Source of the DNA: Sphaerisporangium perillae | GTDB taxonomy: Bacteria > Actinomycetota > Actinomycetes > Streptosporangiales > Streptosporangiaceae | DNA length: 64,000 nucleotides | Assembly (NCBI RefSeq): GCF_023276435.1 | Contig: NZ_JALLPO010000033.1 | Coordinates: 55,142 to 119,141 of the forward strand | Direction: 5' to 3' | In this document: one piece after another, positions 1 to 9,812 of the stretch | How the letters are laid out: each line of letters starts with the position of its first letter | Numbering within the stretch: the stretch's first letter is position 1 | Position numbers and translations under genes: made by a program | The notes under the pieces: generated by a model | Seen by the model: only the letters and a program-made list of their open reading frames with translations | Told to the model about the DNA's origin: nothing | The model's database searches: none

Positions 1-74
1 ATCATAGATTCCATGGAGAAGCCAAGGCAGAGGGGTGTTCCGAAGAGTGTGAGAAGCCTATATTCCAGAAGGGC

Positions 75-103
75 TTGACAGTGATGTCCGGTTCCGGTGA
101 GAT
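75..103 (+). promoter_or_regulatory. Candidate sigma70-type promoter for the ABC ATPase gene
   Basis: A perfect -35 hexamer TTGACA (75-80) is followed after 17 bases by TGAGAT (98-103), a passable -10. It lies about 50 bases upstream of the ATPase start and points the right way. Seen in sequence only; transcription start not known. Confidence 0.5.
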
Positions 104-154
104 TCATGAAAACGTATCCACCTCCGGCGGCACCCGGACGCACGAAGGACTGTC

Positions 155-1375
<1,221 letters not shown>

Positions 1376-1460
1376 ACCCGGCGCCTCAAGGGCCGCTGAC
1401 CGAGGCCACTCGGCCGGCGGCCGGCCCGAGAGGCCGATAACTCAGAACTCCCTTCCCAAC

Positions 1461-1503
1461 GAGAGACCCCCGCCGTGCACCCCTCCCACGGCGGGGGTCT
1501 CTC
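1461..1503 (+). terminator. Hairpin terminator after the ABC ATPase gene
   Basis: A perfect 17-bp stem (1461-1477 with 1487-1503, core GACCCCCGCCGTG) closes a 9-base loop about 85 bases after the ATPase stop. There is no clear U-run, as is common in actinomycetes. It insulates the polysaccharide locus from the ATPase gene. Confidence 0.75.
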
Positions 1504-1667
1504 CATTGGTCAAGTCGGCGAAAACCGTCCCCGATCTTTGGGTAATTCGCGTGCGCCGGGCGGCGGCCATTCGGCTCAAGTGGATACAACGGTATCCATC
1601 GACATGTCGCTCGGTAGCCGGGCGATGTTTCTCATGGCCCGAATCATTGTCCATCGGGGAGTCCTGA

Positions 1668-2603
1668 ATGGCTCGGAAATATACGATACCTATTCTTCTG
1701 GCGGCGACGCTCGCTAGCGGAGCCGCGACGAGTACGGTCGCGATGGCGGCCGTGGACACCCAGGCGCTGCGGTCGGCCGGGTACCGGCTGCCCGCTCAGC
1801 CGGACACCACGCCGCCGACCGCGCCGACCAACCTTCGCCTGTCCGAGCGTGGCCACTGGTGGATCACGCTGGCCTGGGACCCCTCCAAGGACGGGCCCGA
1901 CTACCCGGTGCATCCGGGTGTGGTCGCCTACGACATCTACCGCAGCGGATCGCCGTTCCGGCTGATCGCGAGCGTTCCGGCCAACGTCCTGACGTACACC
2001 GACAGAGTGTCGATCTGCGAGACGGTGTCCTACTACGTCCGGGCGAGGGACGCGGCGGGAAACGTGTCGCCGCCCAGTAATGTCGTGAATCGTCCCGGTC
2101 GGGAGAAGTGCGACCATAAAGACGAGCACGACAAGCAGGACAAGCACGAAAAGCAAGACGAAACAGATGTGGTGACCACCGAGCCTGAGTCGTTGAACAA
2201 AGTCGATAAATTCGACAGGTACGACAAGTCGGACAACCATCATTCCGACGACGACGACGAGATCATCAAGGCCGACAGGTTCCTCCACCTCGAGAATGCG
2301 AACGACCACGGCGGCGGTCACCACAACTCGGACCGTGACCACCACTACGGCGGCCACGACTTCGGCGGGCACGAAGGCGGGCCCGGGGGCGAGGAATCCG
2401 GGGCGGAGGCGTCCGGCGGCCACAAGGGTGGTGGGCACGCGGGCGGCGGTCACGAGGCCGGCGGGCAGCAGGCGGCCAGGAGCCTGCCCTTCACGGGCGC
2501 GCCCGTGGCAGCGGTGGCCGGAGTGGGCAGCGCCCTGCTCGTCGCCGGAGCCGCCGGTGTCCTGATCTCGGTCCGGCGCCGCCGAACCACTGGTGCGCGC
2601 TAG
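1668..2603 (+). CDS. Secreted Fn3-domain protein with LPXTG-type cell-wall anchor
   Basis: The protein has 311 residues. It starts with a Sec-type signal peptide (ARKYTIPILLAATLASGAAT, hydrophobic core followed by small residues). A fibronectin type III-like domain spans roughly residues 45-130. Next come a Lys/Asp/Glu/His-rich stretch and a Gly/His-rich stretch (about 205-265), which look flexible and possibly metal-binding. The C-terminus is a sortase signal: LPFTG at about 273-277, a hydrophobic segment, then RRRR. It is therefore predicted to be covalently attached to peptidoglycan. No sortase gene lies in the window. ATG 1668 follows GGGGAG. The stop overlaps the next start, so the two genes are coupled. 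The ligand of the Fn3 domain is unknown. Confidence 0.85.
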   Translation: MARKYTIPILLAATLASGAATSTVAMAAVDTQALRSAGYRLPAQPDTTPPTAPTNLRLSERGHWWITLAWDPSKDGPDYPVHPGVVAYDIYRSGSPFRLIASVPANVLTYTDRVSICETVSYYVRARDAAGNVSPPSNVVNRPGREKCDHKDEHDKQDKHEKQDETDVVTTEPESLNKVDKFDRYDKSDNHHSDDDDEIIKADRFLHLENANDHGGGHHNSDRDHHYGGHDFGGHEGGPGGEESGAEASGGHKGGGHAGGGHEAGGQQAARSLPFTGAPVAAVAGVGSALLVAGAAGVLISVRRRRTTGAR

Positions 2604-4353
2604 ACGACGACGCCGGGTCGTCGCCGGTTCGCTCGCCTCCGTGGTCGTCCTGGCGTCGTCCGCGGGATGGTCGGTGCATCGGGGCCTCGGCGTCCGCGAC
2701 CACCTGCAGGCGACCAGGGACGCCCTGGTGCATCTCCGCGCGGTGATGAGCGCCCGTGACCTCGACCGGATCCGCGTGACGCTGGCCGACGCCCACCGTC
2801 ACGCGGCCGAGGCACGGCGCCTCACCAGCGGGCCGGACTGGTCGCTGCTGACCCATCTGCCCGTGGTCGGAGACGGCGCCACGACCGTGCGGGGCCTGGC
2901 CGAGTCCGCCGCCGAGATCACCGACGTGCTGACCGGCGTCCAGGGTACCGGCACGTCACTCCTCACGGCGGGGTCGGGCTCCACCGACGACGTACATCAG
3001 CTCCTGGACGGTCTGAAGGCGGCGGCACCGGTTCTCGACGGTGCCACCGCCCGGCTCACGCGAGCGCACGGCGACCTGATGGCCACCCCGGCTCGCACCG
3101 GGGTGGCCTCCGTGGACCAGGCACGGGCCGCGGCCCTGTACGAGCTGGACCGGCTGCGCCGCTGGATCGGCGGTGCGGCCACCGCCGCGAACCTGATCCC
3201 GCCGATGCTGGGCAACGACGGCCCCCGCCGCTACTTCCTGGCCTTCCAGACCAACGCAGAATCGCGGGGAACCGGCGGCCTCGTCGGCGCCTTCGGCATC
3301 CTTTCAGCCGACCACGGCCGCATCCACGTCACGCGGCTGGCCGCCAACAACGGCCTGGGCACCAGCGCCCGCCCCGTCATCGACCACGGCCTGGAGTTCC
3401 GCGCCCGGTACGGCCCGGCCGCGACCCGGCTGCTCTCCGCTTCCAACGTCTCCCCGCACTTTCCCTACGCCGCGAAGACCTGGGCCGCTCTGTGGCAACG
3501 CCAGAGCGGCCGGCGGCTGGACGGCGCCATCGCGCTCGACCCGGTCGCCCTGTCCTACCTGCTCGGCCTGATCGGGCCGGTCACCCTCCCCGGCGGCGAG
3601 AAGGTCAGCGCCACGAACGTCGTCGATCTGACCGAGCGCGCCGCCTACGCCCGCTTCCCCGATCCCCTGGAGCGCAAGCGGTACCTCATCTCGATCGCCA
3701 CGACCGTCAGCGAGGCGCTGCCCAAGTCCTTCGACGAGCCTTCCCGGATGCTGCCCGTGCTCAAGCCCATGCTGGAGGAGCGCAGGGTCCAGATCTGGAG
3801 CCGCCATGACGCCGAGGAACGGCGCCTGTCGGCCACCGTGCTCGGCGGCGTGCTGCCGCGCCGGCCCGGGCCGTACGCGGCGCTGGTGGTCAACAACTCG
3901 GCCGGCGGCAAGCTCGACTACTACCTGAACCGCTCCCTCGAGTACGAGCTCGGCCCCTGCCAGGACGGGCGGCGGTCCACGACGGTGCGAGTGCGGCTCA
4001 CCAACGACGTGCCGAGCGAGCCGCTACCCTCCTACGTCACCGGCAGGCTGGACGACCCCGGGCACCCTCATCCTGTCGGGTCCAACCTGTTGTGGGTGTC
4101 GCTGTACGCCGGGGTGGGGGCCGAGATCAGGTCGGCGTCGCTCGACGGCCACCGGCTTTCGGTCATCAGCGAGGTCGAGCGCTCGCATCCGGTGTACTCC
4201 ACCCTGCTGGAGCTCGGCCCGAGGCAGTCCAGGACGCTGGAGTTCGGCCTGGTGGAGCCCGCCTCCGGAGCCTCACCGGTGGTTCCGGTGCAGCCTCTGG
4301 CCCGTCCCCAGTACACCCGGGTCGTCCCGGACCGGCACGGCTGCAACCCCTGA
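2593..4353 (+). CDS. DUF4012 domain membrane-anchored protein
   Basis: This 586-residue protein begins with a basic tail (MRARRRRR) and one transmembrane helix (about 10-28), and the rest is predicted extracytoplasmic. The middle and C-terminal parts match the DUF4012 family as I recall it: an NAESRGTGG motif around residue 218 and a long domain ending near TLEFGLVEP. DUF4012 genes commonly sit in actinobacterial exopolysaccharide clusters, but their biochemical role is not established. The GTG start at 2593 overlaps the stop of the wall-anchored protein gene by 11 bases, so the two are translationally coupled and may work together at the envelope. Confidence 0.85.
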   Translation: MRARRRRRVVAGSLASVVVLASSAGWSVHRGLGVRDHLQATRDALVHLRAVMSARDLDRIRVTLADAHRHAAEARRLTSGPDWSLLTHLPVVGDGATTVRGLAESAAEITDVLTGVQGTGTSLLTAGSGSTDDVHQLLDGLKAAAPVLDGATARLTRAHGDLMATPARTGVASVDQARAAALYELDRLRRWIGGAATAANLIPPMLGNDGPRRYFLAFQTNAESRGTGGLVGAFGILSADHGRIHVTRLAANNGLGTSARPVIDHGLEFRARYGPAATRLLSASNVSPHFPYAAKTWAALWQRQSGRRLDGAIALDPVALSYLLGLIGPVTLPGGEKVSATNVVDLTERAAYARFPDPLERKRYLISIATTVSEALPKSFDEPSRMLPVLKPMLEERRVQIWSRHDAEERRLSATVLGGVLPRRPGPYAALVVNNSAGGKLDYYLNRSLEYELGPCQDGRRSTTVRVRLTNDVPSEPLPSYVTGRLDDPGHPHPVGSNLLWVSLYAGVGAEIRSASLDGHRLSVISEVERSHPVYSTLLELGPRQSRTLEFGLVEPASGASPVVPVQPLARPQYTRVVPDRHGCNP

Positions 4354-4441
4354 CATGCTCTAACGCCGGTACCGGCAGAAAAGCTTAAAGAGAAGCGCGT
4401 CGTGAGCGGTCCCCCGTTGAAGCCGATCTACCGTTGCCTTC

Positions 4442-5155
4442 ATGGAGCGTTCGCCAGAATTCGCAGAAACCGGTCGGGTTGTGCAGATCCCGCCGTCAGA
4501 GGGCCAGACGCATGCTCCGTCAGGACGGCCACACGTACGAGTGGTGTCTGCGGCACGGCATGACACGCCTTTCCGCATGTTGTTCGTGTGCACGGGCAAC
4601 CTCTGCCGCTCTCCGATCGCCGAGCGCCTGACCCGCGCCGCACTCGCCCGTCACTCGGCCATCGTGGTGGAAAGCGCCGGCACCCACGTGAGGCCAGGGG
4701 AGAGGATGACCTCCAAGGCGGTCCGCGCTCTGGAGAAGGCGGGGGTGCGGGCAGCGGATTCCGTGGCGCGGCAGCTCACCTCCCAGATGATCCGGGAGGC
4801 CGATCTCCTCCTGGTGGCCACACGGGCGCACCGGGCGTGGGTGGTCTCCGAGTGCCCGCGAGCCGTGGGACGGGTGTTCACCATCGCCGAGTTCGGCGCC
4901 CTGGCCGATGTCGTCTCCGCGGTCGAGGTCACCTGTCACGATGATCTCGTAAGGCGGGCCAGCACGCTGGTCACCGAGGTGCAGGCTCTCCGCGGGCTGG
5001 TCCAGGTGGACCAGCCCGACATCCCTGACCCCTACGGTGGTTCAGCACGTGCCTACCGGGCGACCGTCCGGCGCGTCCAGGCGGCGCTGGCGTCCCCGAT
5101 CGCGATACTGACCGCCGAGGTCACACGCCGACCAGAGGTGCCGGCTGCTCGTTGA
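4442..5155 (+). CDS. Low-molecular-weight protein-tyrosine phosphatase (Wzb-like)
   Basis: The catalytic P-loop CTGNLCRS (about residues 50-57) is the CX5R(S/T) signature of LMW-PTPs. The DPYGGS segment near the C-terminus supplies the general-acid Asp of the DP motif. Wzb-like enzymes dephosphorylate the partner tyrosine kinase and so control polymer length and export. The domain really begins at Met46 (ATG 4577). The first 45 residues are not family-like and no strong ribosome site decides between the starts, so the mature protein may be about 192 residues. The gene converges on the tyrosine-kinase gene and the two coding regions overlap by 35 bases at their 3' ends. Confidence 0.88.
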   Translation: MERSPEFAETGRVVQIPPSEGQTHAPSGRPHVRVVSAARHDTPFRMLFVCTGNLCRSPIAERLTRAALARHSAIVVESAGTHVRPGERMTSKAVRALEKAGVRAADSVARQLTSQMIREADLLLVATRAHRAWVVSECPRAVGRVFTIAEFGALADVVSAVEVTCHDDLVRRASTLVTEVQALRGLVQVDQPDIPDPYGGSARAYRATVRRVQAALASPIAILTAEVTRRPEVPAAR

Positions 5156-6497
5156 CGTCTGTTCGGTACTCGCCGTATCCGTAGACTTCGCCTGACTTGT
5201 GGGGGACGAAGTTCAGCACGGCTCCGACCAGGTGCGCGTTGACGGACGACAGCAGCTCTCCGGCTCGGGTGACGTTCTCCCGCCGGGTCTTGCCGCACTT
5301 CGCGACGAGCAGTACGTCATCGCAGGTCGCCGCGAGAGCGGCGGCGTCGGTGACGGGAAGCAGCGGCGCGGTGTCGATGATCACGATGTCGTAGTCGGCG
5401 GTGAGCCCATTGATCAACTTGCGCATTTCCTGCGAACCGAGCAGCTCGCTCGGGTTCGGGGGAATCTTGCCGCTCGGCAGTACAGATAGCCTCGGCTCGC
5501 CCCAGCTCTGCACGGCGTCCGGCAGCTCCACGTCGCCGACCAGCACGTCGGTGAGACCCACCGCCCCCTCGATCCCGAGGTAGGCCGGCACATGTGGCCG
5601 GCGCAGGTCGCCGTCCACCAGGATCACCCGCCATCCCGCGTGCGCGAACGTGATGGCGAGGTTGGTGGCGACCGACGTCTTGCCCTCACTGGGCAGGCAG
5701 CTGGTGACCACGAGCGATCGCGGCTTGTGGTCGACGCTGACGAAGCGCAGATTCGTGCGCAGCGAGCGGAACGCCTCTGACCTGGACGATTGCCCATCGT
5801 GGCGAAGGATCAGAGGGTAACGTCGCGCATCGCGCTCGTACCCGATCACTCCGAGAACCGGGCTGTTCGACAGCCTGCGCAGCTCTTCTATCGACGTGAC
5901 GGCGGTGTCCAGAACCTTGCGGACGGCGATCGCGCAGGCGGCGACCATCAGTGCGATGAGGAGGGCGATCGCCAGGTTGAGGAGCGGCCGGGGGCTCACC
6001 GGCTTCTTCGGGACTCCTGCCTGGTCCACCACGGTGACCTTGACGGTGGCCGGGCTGTTGGGAGTGACCCGCTCCATCTGGTCTATCAAGCGGGTGAACG
6101 CGGTCCCGAGGGCGTTGGCCAGCCGCGCGGCACGGGCGGGGTCGCCGTCGGTCACCGTGGCCTGGAGGATCACCGTGTCCGGCACGGCTTCCGCCGTGAC
6201 GTTCGCCAGCAGCCGCCGGATCTCGTCCTCCCCTGAGGCGACACGGCTGACCAGCTTCCGGCTGGTCAGCAGCCTGGCATAGGACTTCACCCTCTGCGCC
6301 GACAGCAATGCGGCCTGGTAGGCGGTGGCGGTGCTGGTCTCCTTGTCGTGGGCCGACACGAGCATGGACACAGTGGCCGCGTAGCGTGGCGGCGTCTTCG
6401 CGGTGATCACGAGCGCCGTGGCCGCCGCGAGGACCATCGAGAGCAGGATGAGCAGCCAGTTACTACGTGCAAGTCGTAGGTAGTAGAGCAGATCCAC
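5121..6497 (-). CDS. Wzz/Wzc-type chain-length determinant fused to BY-kinase
   Basis: This is a 458-residue bacterial tyrosine kinase of the polysaccharide co-polymerase type. A transmembrane helix lies near residues 13-33, then an extracytoplasmic Wzz-like region, then a second helix (about 172-193) preceded by a Pro-rich motif (KKPVSPRP). The cytoplasmic kinase has an atypical Walker A, PSEGKTS (about 269-275), Walker A' VDGDLRRP (about 294-301) and Walker B IVIIDTAP. The tail carries Tyr at about 439, 441 and 444, a short autophosphorylation cluster. I chose GTG 6497, with GAAAGG upstream and only 4 bases after the preceding stop, rather than the longer open frame to 6581. It likely pairs with the phosphatase gene on the other strand to regulate export. 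Confidence 0.9.
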   Translation of the reverse strand: MDLLYYLRLARSNWLLILLSMVLAAATALVITAKTPPRYAATVSMLVSAHDKETSTATAYQAALLSAQRVKSYARLLTSRKLVSRVASGEDEIRRLLANVTAEAVPDTVILQATVTDGDPARAARLANALGTAFTRLIDQMERVTPNSPATVKVTVVDQAGVPKKPVSPRPLLNLAIALLIALMVAACAIAVRKVLDTAVTSIEELRRLSNSPVLGVIGYERDARRYPLILRHDGQSSRSEAFRSLRTNLRFVSVDHKPRSLVVTSCLPSEGKTSVATNLAITFAHAGWRVILVDGDLRRPHVPAYLGIEGAVGLTDVLVGDVELPDAVQSWGEPRLSVLPSGKIPPNPSELLGSQEMRKLINGLTADYDIVIIDTAPLLPVTDAAALAATCDDVLLVAKCGKTRRENVTRAGELLSSVNAHLVGAVLNFVPHKSGEVYGYGEYRTDVNEQPAPLVGV

Positions 6498-6501
6498 CGG
6501 A

Positions 6502-7539
6502 TCAGCGCCTTTCGCGGATTTTTGATGGGTGGTTGGGGCGCAGGGCGGACGAATAGACATGCACCCTCTGTGCCAGGCCAATGAGTACGAAGGCCACGCC
6601 GACCGTGGCGATGGTCAGGGTGAGCACCGGCGTCCACCGCAGGGCGCTCAGGAGACCCAGCGTGCCGGCGACGGCGGCGACGGCGGCGAGAGTGAGGGCT
6701 GTCAGCCTTGTGCTCAAACCGAGGTGGCGCAGGCGGTGTGACAGGTGGTCGGTGCCGCCGCTCAGCAGCGGACGGCCCGCCCGCTTTCGCGACACGAGCA
6801 CCACACCCGTGTCGACGATCGCGACGAAGGTGGGCAGGATGAGTCCGGCGATCCCTGTCTCGGCACTCGTGCCGGTGACGAGCAAGGCGGCAGACGACGC
6901 CATGACGAATCCGATGAACAGTGACCCGGCATCGCCCATGAAAACCCTTGCCGGCGCCCAGTTGTGCCGCAGGAAACCCAGGCTGGCGAGGGCGAGCGTG
7001 ACCAGGAGCAGTGCGAGCGTGGACTTGCCCTGCAGGGAGGCGGTCGCCGCGAGGCACGCGGCGCTGACCGTCGCGATGGCCCCGAGGGAGCCGTCCATGT
7101 TGTCGAGCAGGTTGAAGGAGTTGGTGATCACGATGATCCACAGTGCGGTGATGGGACCGTCCAGCCATCCCCCTGTGATCGACGCCTCGACTCCGCTCAG
7201 CACCACTCCGCCCGCCGCCATCGTTTCGACTGTCAGCCGGACGTGCAGCGACGACGGTGATAGATCGTCGATCAGGCCCAGTACGGCCACTGCCGTGGCG
7301 GCGAGGATGATCGCGATGCATTGGCGATCGTCGAAGCCTGCCAGCACCACTATGGGGAGCGTCGTGCCGAGCACGATCGCGACACCTCCCAAGTAGGGGA
7401 CAGGCTGTGCGTGAGCCTTGTGGCCGCCCGGGCGATCGGTGATGTCCCAGAGCAGCGCGAGCCGCCCCAGCACTCCGGTGGCTCCCGTGGCCAGCAGGAA
7501 GGCGGCCGCTGCCGCGATGAGGACGGTGCTTCCGTTCAC
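6502..7539 (-). CDS. Undecaprenyl-phosphate glycosyl-1-phosphate transferase (MraY/WecA family)
   Basis: This multi-pass enzyme of about 345 residues moves a sugar-1-phosphate, usually GlcNAc-1-P, from a UDP-sugar to undecaprenyl phosphate and so starts repeat-unit synthesis. The family motifs are present: DRPGGHKAHAQPVPYLGG near the N-terminus, the Asp pair in IDDL and the core NSFNLLDNMDG. About ten hydrophobic segments follow the WecA pattern. GTG 7539 forms a GTGA overlap with the stop of the upstream epimerase gene, so translation is coupled; the longer reading frame to 7620 is unlikely. The sugar specificity is inferred from family only. Confidence 0.9.
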   Translation of the reverse strand: MNGSTVLIAAAAAFLLATGATGVLGRLALLWDITDRPGGHKAHAQPVPYLGGVAIVLGTTLPIVVLAGFDDRQCIAIILAATAVAVLGLIDDLSPSSLHVRLTVETMAAGGVVLSGVEASITGGWLDGPITALWIIVITNSFNLLDNMDGSLGAIATVSAACLAATASLQGKSTLALLLVTLALASLGFLRHNWAPARVFMGDAGSLFIGFVMASSAALLVTGTSAETGIAGLILPTFVAIVDTGVVLVSRKRAGRPLLSGGTDHLSHRLRHLGLSTRLTALTLAAVAAVAGTLGLLSALRWTPVLTLTIATVGVAFVLIGLAQRVHVYSSALRPNHPSKIRERR

Positions 7540-8531
7540 CGCTGTGACGCTGCCAGTTCGGCGCGGGCTTCCGCGATCGTCTCGGTCAGGACATCGTCCA
7601 GCGACCGCCGCGGCGTCCATCCAGTGAGCGCGTGGATCTTGGAGGTGTCGGGGACCCGCCGGACCATGTCCTCGAAGCCCGGGGCATAGGCCTCGTGATA
7701 GGGGATCATGTCGATGGCGGACGTGGAGCCGGTGTGCTCGATGACCAGCTTCGCCAACTCCAGGATGCTCACCTCGTCGGCGGAGCCGACGTTGAAGGTC
7801 TGTCCAAGCGCCGCGTCGTCGTCGAGCAACCGGAGCAACGCGTCGACGACGTCCGCGACGTGAGCGAAGCAGCGGGTTTGCGTCCCGTCTCCGAAGACCG
7901 TGAGGGCCGTGCCCCGGAGTGCCTGCCGCACAAGGCGCGGGATGACCATGCCATAGGCGGGGCTTTGTCGTGGTCCCACGGTGTTGAACAGCCTGACGGT
8001 GATCGTGGGGAGGTCGCGTTCCCTGTGATAGGCGTTGGCGAGGATCTCGTCGACGGCCTTGGCCGTGCTGTAGGCCCAGCGCGCCACGGACGGGTTGCCC
8101 AGAACTCGGTCGGCGTCTTCTCTCAACGGTCCGGCGGAGTTCTTACCGTAAATCTCGCTGGTGCTGGCGAGCAGGATCTTCTTTCGATAGCGATGGGCCG
8201 CTTCGATGACGATTTCTGAGCCACGGATGTTGGTGACCAGTGACTTCAGCGGTTCCTCGACGATCAGCTTGACGCCGACGGCCGCCGCCAGATGCACGAC
8301 GACGTCACACTGGCGCATCAGTTCGCCGACGACGAATTCGTCGAGAATCGAACCCTGGACGAAGTGGAGACGAGGATGGTGGTGCACATGGGACAGGTTC
8401 TCTATGCGTCCCGTGGAGAGATTGTCCAGGATTGTCACCGAATCGCCCCGGCCAAGTAGGGCGTCCACGAGATGTGAACCGACAAACCCGCTACCGCCGG
8501 TGATCAAATATGTCGCGCCACTAACAGTCAA
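7536..8531 (-). CDS. NAD-dependent nucleotide-sugar epimerase/dehydratase (extended SDR)
   Basis: The Rossmann glycine motif TGGSGFVGSH and the catalytic YSTAK show an extended short-chain dehydrogenase. Overall layout resembles UDP-glucuronate decarboxylases or UDP-glucose 4-epimerases, but I cannot fix the substrate. The open frame reaches 8552, yet the stretch there contains the best ribosome site (GGGAGAGGAG). The start is therefore probably TTG 8531, about 5-8 bases after it, giving about 331 residues. It leads a minus-strand operon with the WecA-like transferase and tyrosine kinase and is divergent from a second SDR gene. Confidence 0.85.
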   Translation of the reverse strand: MTVSGATYLITGGSGFVGSHLVDALLGRGDSVTILDNLSTGRIENLSHVHHHPRLHFVQGSILDEFVVGELMRQCDVVVHLAAAVGVKLIVEEPLKSLVTNIRGSEIVIEAAHRYRKKILLASTSEIYGKNSAGPLREDADRVLGNPSVARWAYSTAKAVDEILANAYHRERDLPTITVRLFNTVGPRQSPAYGMVIPRLVRQALRGTALTVFGDGTQTRCFAHVADVVDALLRLLDDDAALGQTFNVGSADEVSILELAKLVIEHTGSTSAIDMIPYHEAYAPGFEDMVRRVPDTSKIHALTGWTPRRSLDDVLTETIAEARAELAASQR

Positions 8532-8843
8532 CGTGACTCCTCTCCCGGACACTCAGGACCGTTCGGTCGGCGTGTCGCATATGGGGGACAGCGGAACATT
8601 ATTGATAGCCGATTGCTACCCCGCTAAGGCAACGCGCTGTCTTGTATAGACTTGGCGTGCATTTTCATCGGTGCTGGCGGTACGAAGCCATGTATTCCAC
8701 GAAAAGGATGACAAGGGGTATGTCCGCGCCGTAGCAAAGTGGCGTACATATGGCGGACCGAGTTCGTGTCCTTCTCGCTACGCTCCGCGCACTACCGGTA
8801 GCGTCCTGTCAAACGACCTTGCTGTAGTGGTGGGGGGACATGC
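8532..8843. promoter_or_regulatory. Divergent intergenic region between two sugar-SDR genes
   Basis: These roughly 310 bases must carry the promoters of both the minus-strand epimerase-WecA-kinase operon and the plus-strand epimerase-Wzy-GT-Wzx operon. The ribosome site GGGGGGA (8832-8838) serves the plus-strand GTG. An AT-richer patch at 8595-8665 is the likeliest promoter zone. I see no clear paired -35/-10 that I would defend, and no gene. Confidence 0.4.
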
Positions 8844-9812
8844 GTGAAGGTCTTGGTAACCGGTGGAGCAGGCTTCATTGGCTCGAATCTCTGTCGCGCG
8901 CTCGCCGCGCATCCGAAGTTCGACCGGGTGATCGCTCTGGATGATCTCAGCTCCGGCTCGATGGACAACCTCACCGAGACCGAGACGGAGCTGGTCATCG
9001 GCAGCATCCTTGATCGGGAGGTTCTGACCAAGCTCGTGGCCGAGGCCGACGCCGTGGTCCATCTGGCCGCGCGCCCGTCCGTGGCACGGTCCGTCGCCGC
9101 ACCGCTGGACAGCCACGAGATCAACGTCAATGGGACGCTGTACGTCCTGGAGGCCTGCCGCAGTGCCGGCGCCCACGTGATCGTGGCCTCGTCGTCCTCG
9201 GTGTACGGCGCGGCGTCGGCGCCGGTGAAGGACGAGGCTCTCCCGACCTTCCCCCTCAGCCCGTACGGGGCGAGCAAGCTGGCCGCGGAAGCCTACGCGC
9301 TCGCCTACGCCGCCAGCTTCGGCGTCGACGTGCTGGCCTTCCGCTTCTTCAACGTCTACGGACCGATGCAGCCGGCAGGCCATGCCTACGCCGCGGTGGT
9401 CCCGGCGTTCGTCTCCGCGGCGCTGAGCGGGGAGTCCTTGCACGTTCACGGGGACGGTCGCCAGTCGCGCGACTTCACTTACGTGGGCACCGTCGTCAAC
9501 GTCATCGTGGACGCGCTCGTCCGCAGGCTGGTCTCCCCCTCGCCGGTCAACCTGGCCTACGGGACCTCCGTCACGGTTCTGGAGTTGGCCCACATGGTCG
9601 GCCGGATGGTCGACCGGCCCGTCGCCATCGTGAACGAACCCGCCCGCGTCGGCGACATCCGCCATTCTCGGGCGGGCAACGACAGACTGCTGGAACTCTT
9701 TCCCCGGAACGTGCCGGTCCCCCTCGAAGCGGGCCTCGAACGGACTGTCGCGTGGTTCAGGAGAACAACTGCCTTGTTGGCTGAACCCGTCCGCTCCCGA
9801 ACAGAGAATTGA
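8844..9812 (+). CDS. NAD-dependent nucleotide-sugar epimerase (extended SDR)
   Basis: This is a 322-residue cytoplasmic enzyme with VTGGAGFIGSN at the N-terminus, an SSSSVYG segment and the catalytic YGASK, which is typical of UDP-glucose/UDP-GlcNAc 4-epimerase-type proteins. It is distinct in sequence from the divergent SDR at 7536-8531, so the pair probably makes two different sugar donors. GTG 8844 follows GGGGGGA. The stop overlaps the TTG start of the polymerase gene (TTGA), so the genes are coupled. Exact substrate is not determinable here. Confidence 0.87.
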   Translation: MKVLVTGGAGFIGSNLCRALAAHPKFDRVIALDDLSSGSMDNLTETETELVIGSILDREVLTKLVAEADAVVHLAARPSVARSVAAPLDSHEINVNGTLYVLEACRSAGAHVIVASSSSVYGAASAPVKDEALPTFPLSPYGASKLAAEAYALAYAASFGVDVLAFRFFNVYGPMQPAGHAYAAVVPAFVSAALSGESLHVHGDGRQSRDFTYVGTVVNVIVDALVRRLVSPSPVNLAYGTSVTVLELAHMVGRMVDRPVAIVNEPARVGDIRHSRAGNDRLLELFPRNVPVPLEAGLERTVAWFRRTTALLAEPVRSRTEN

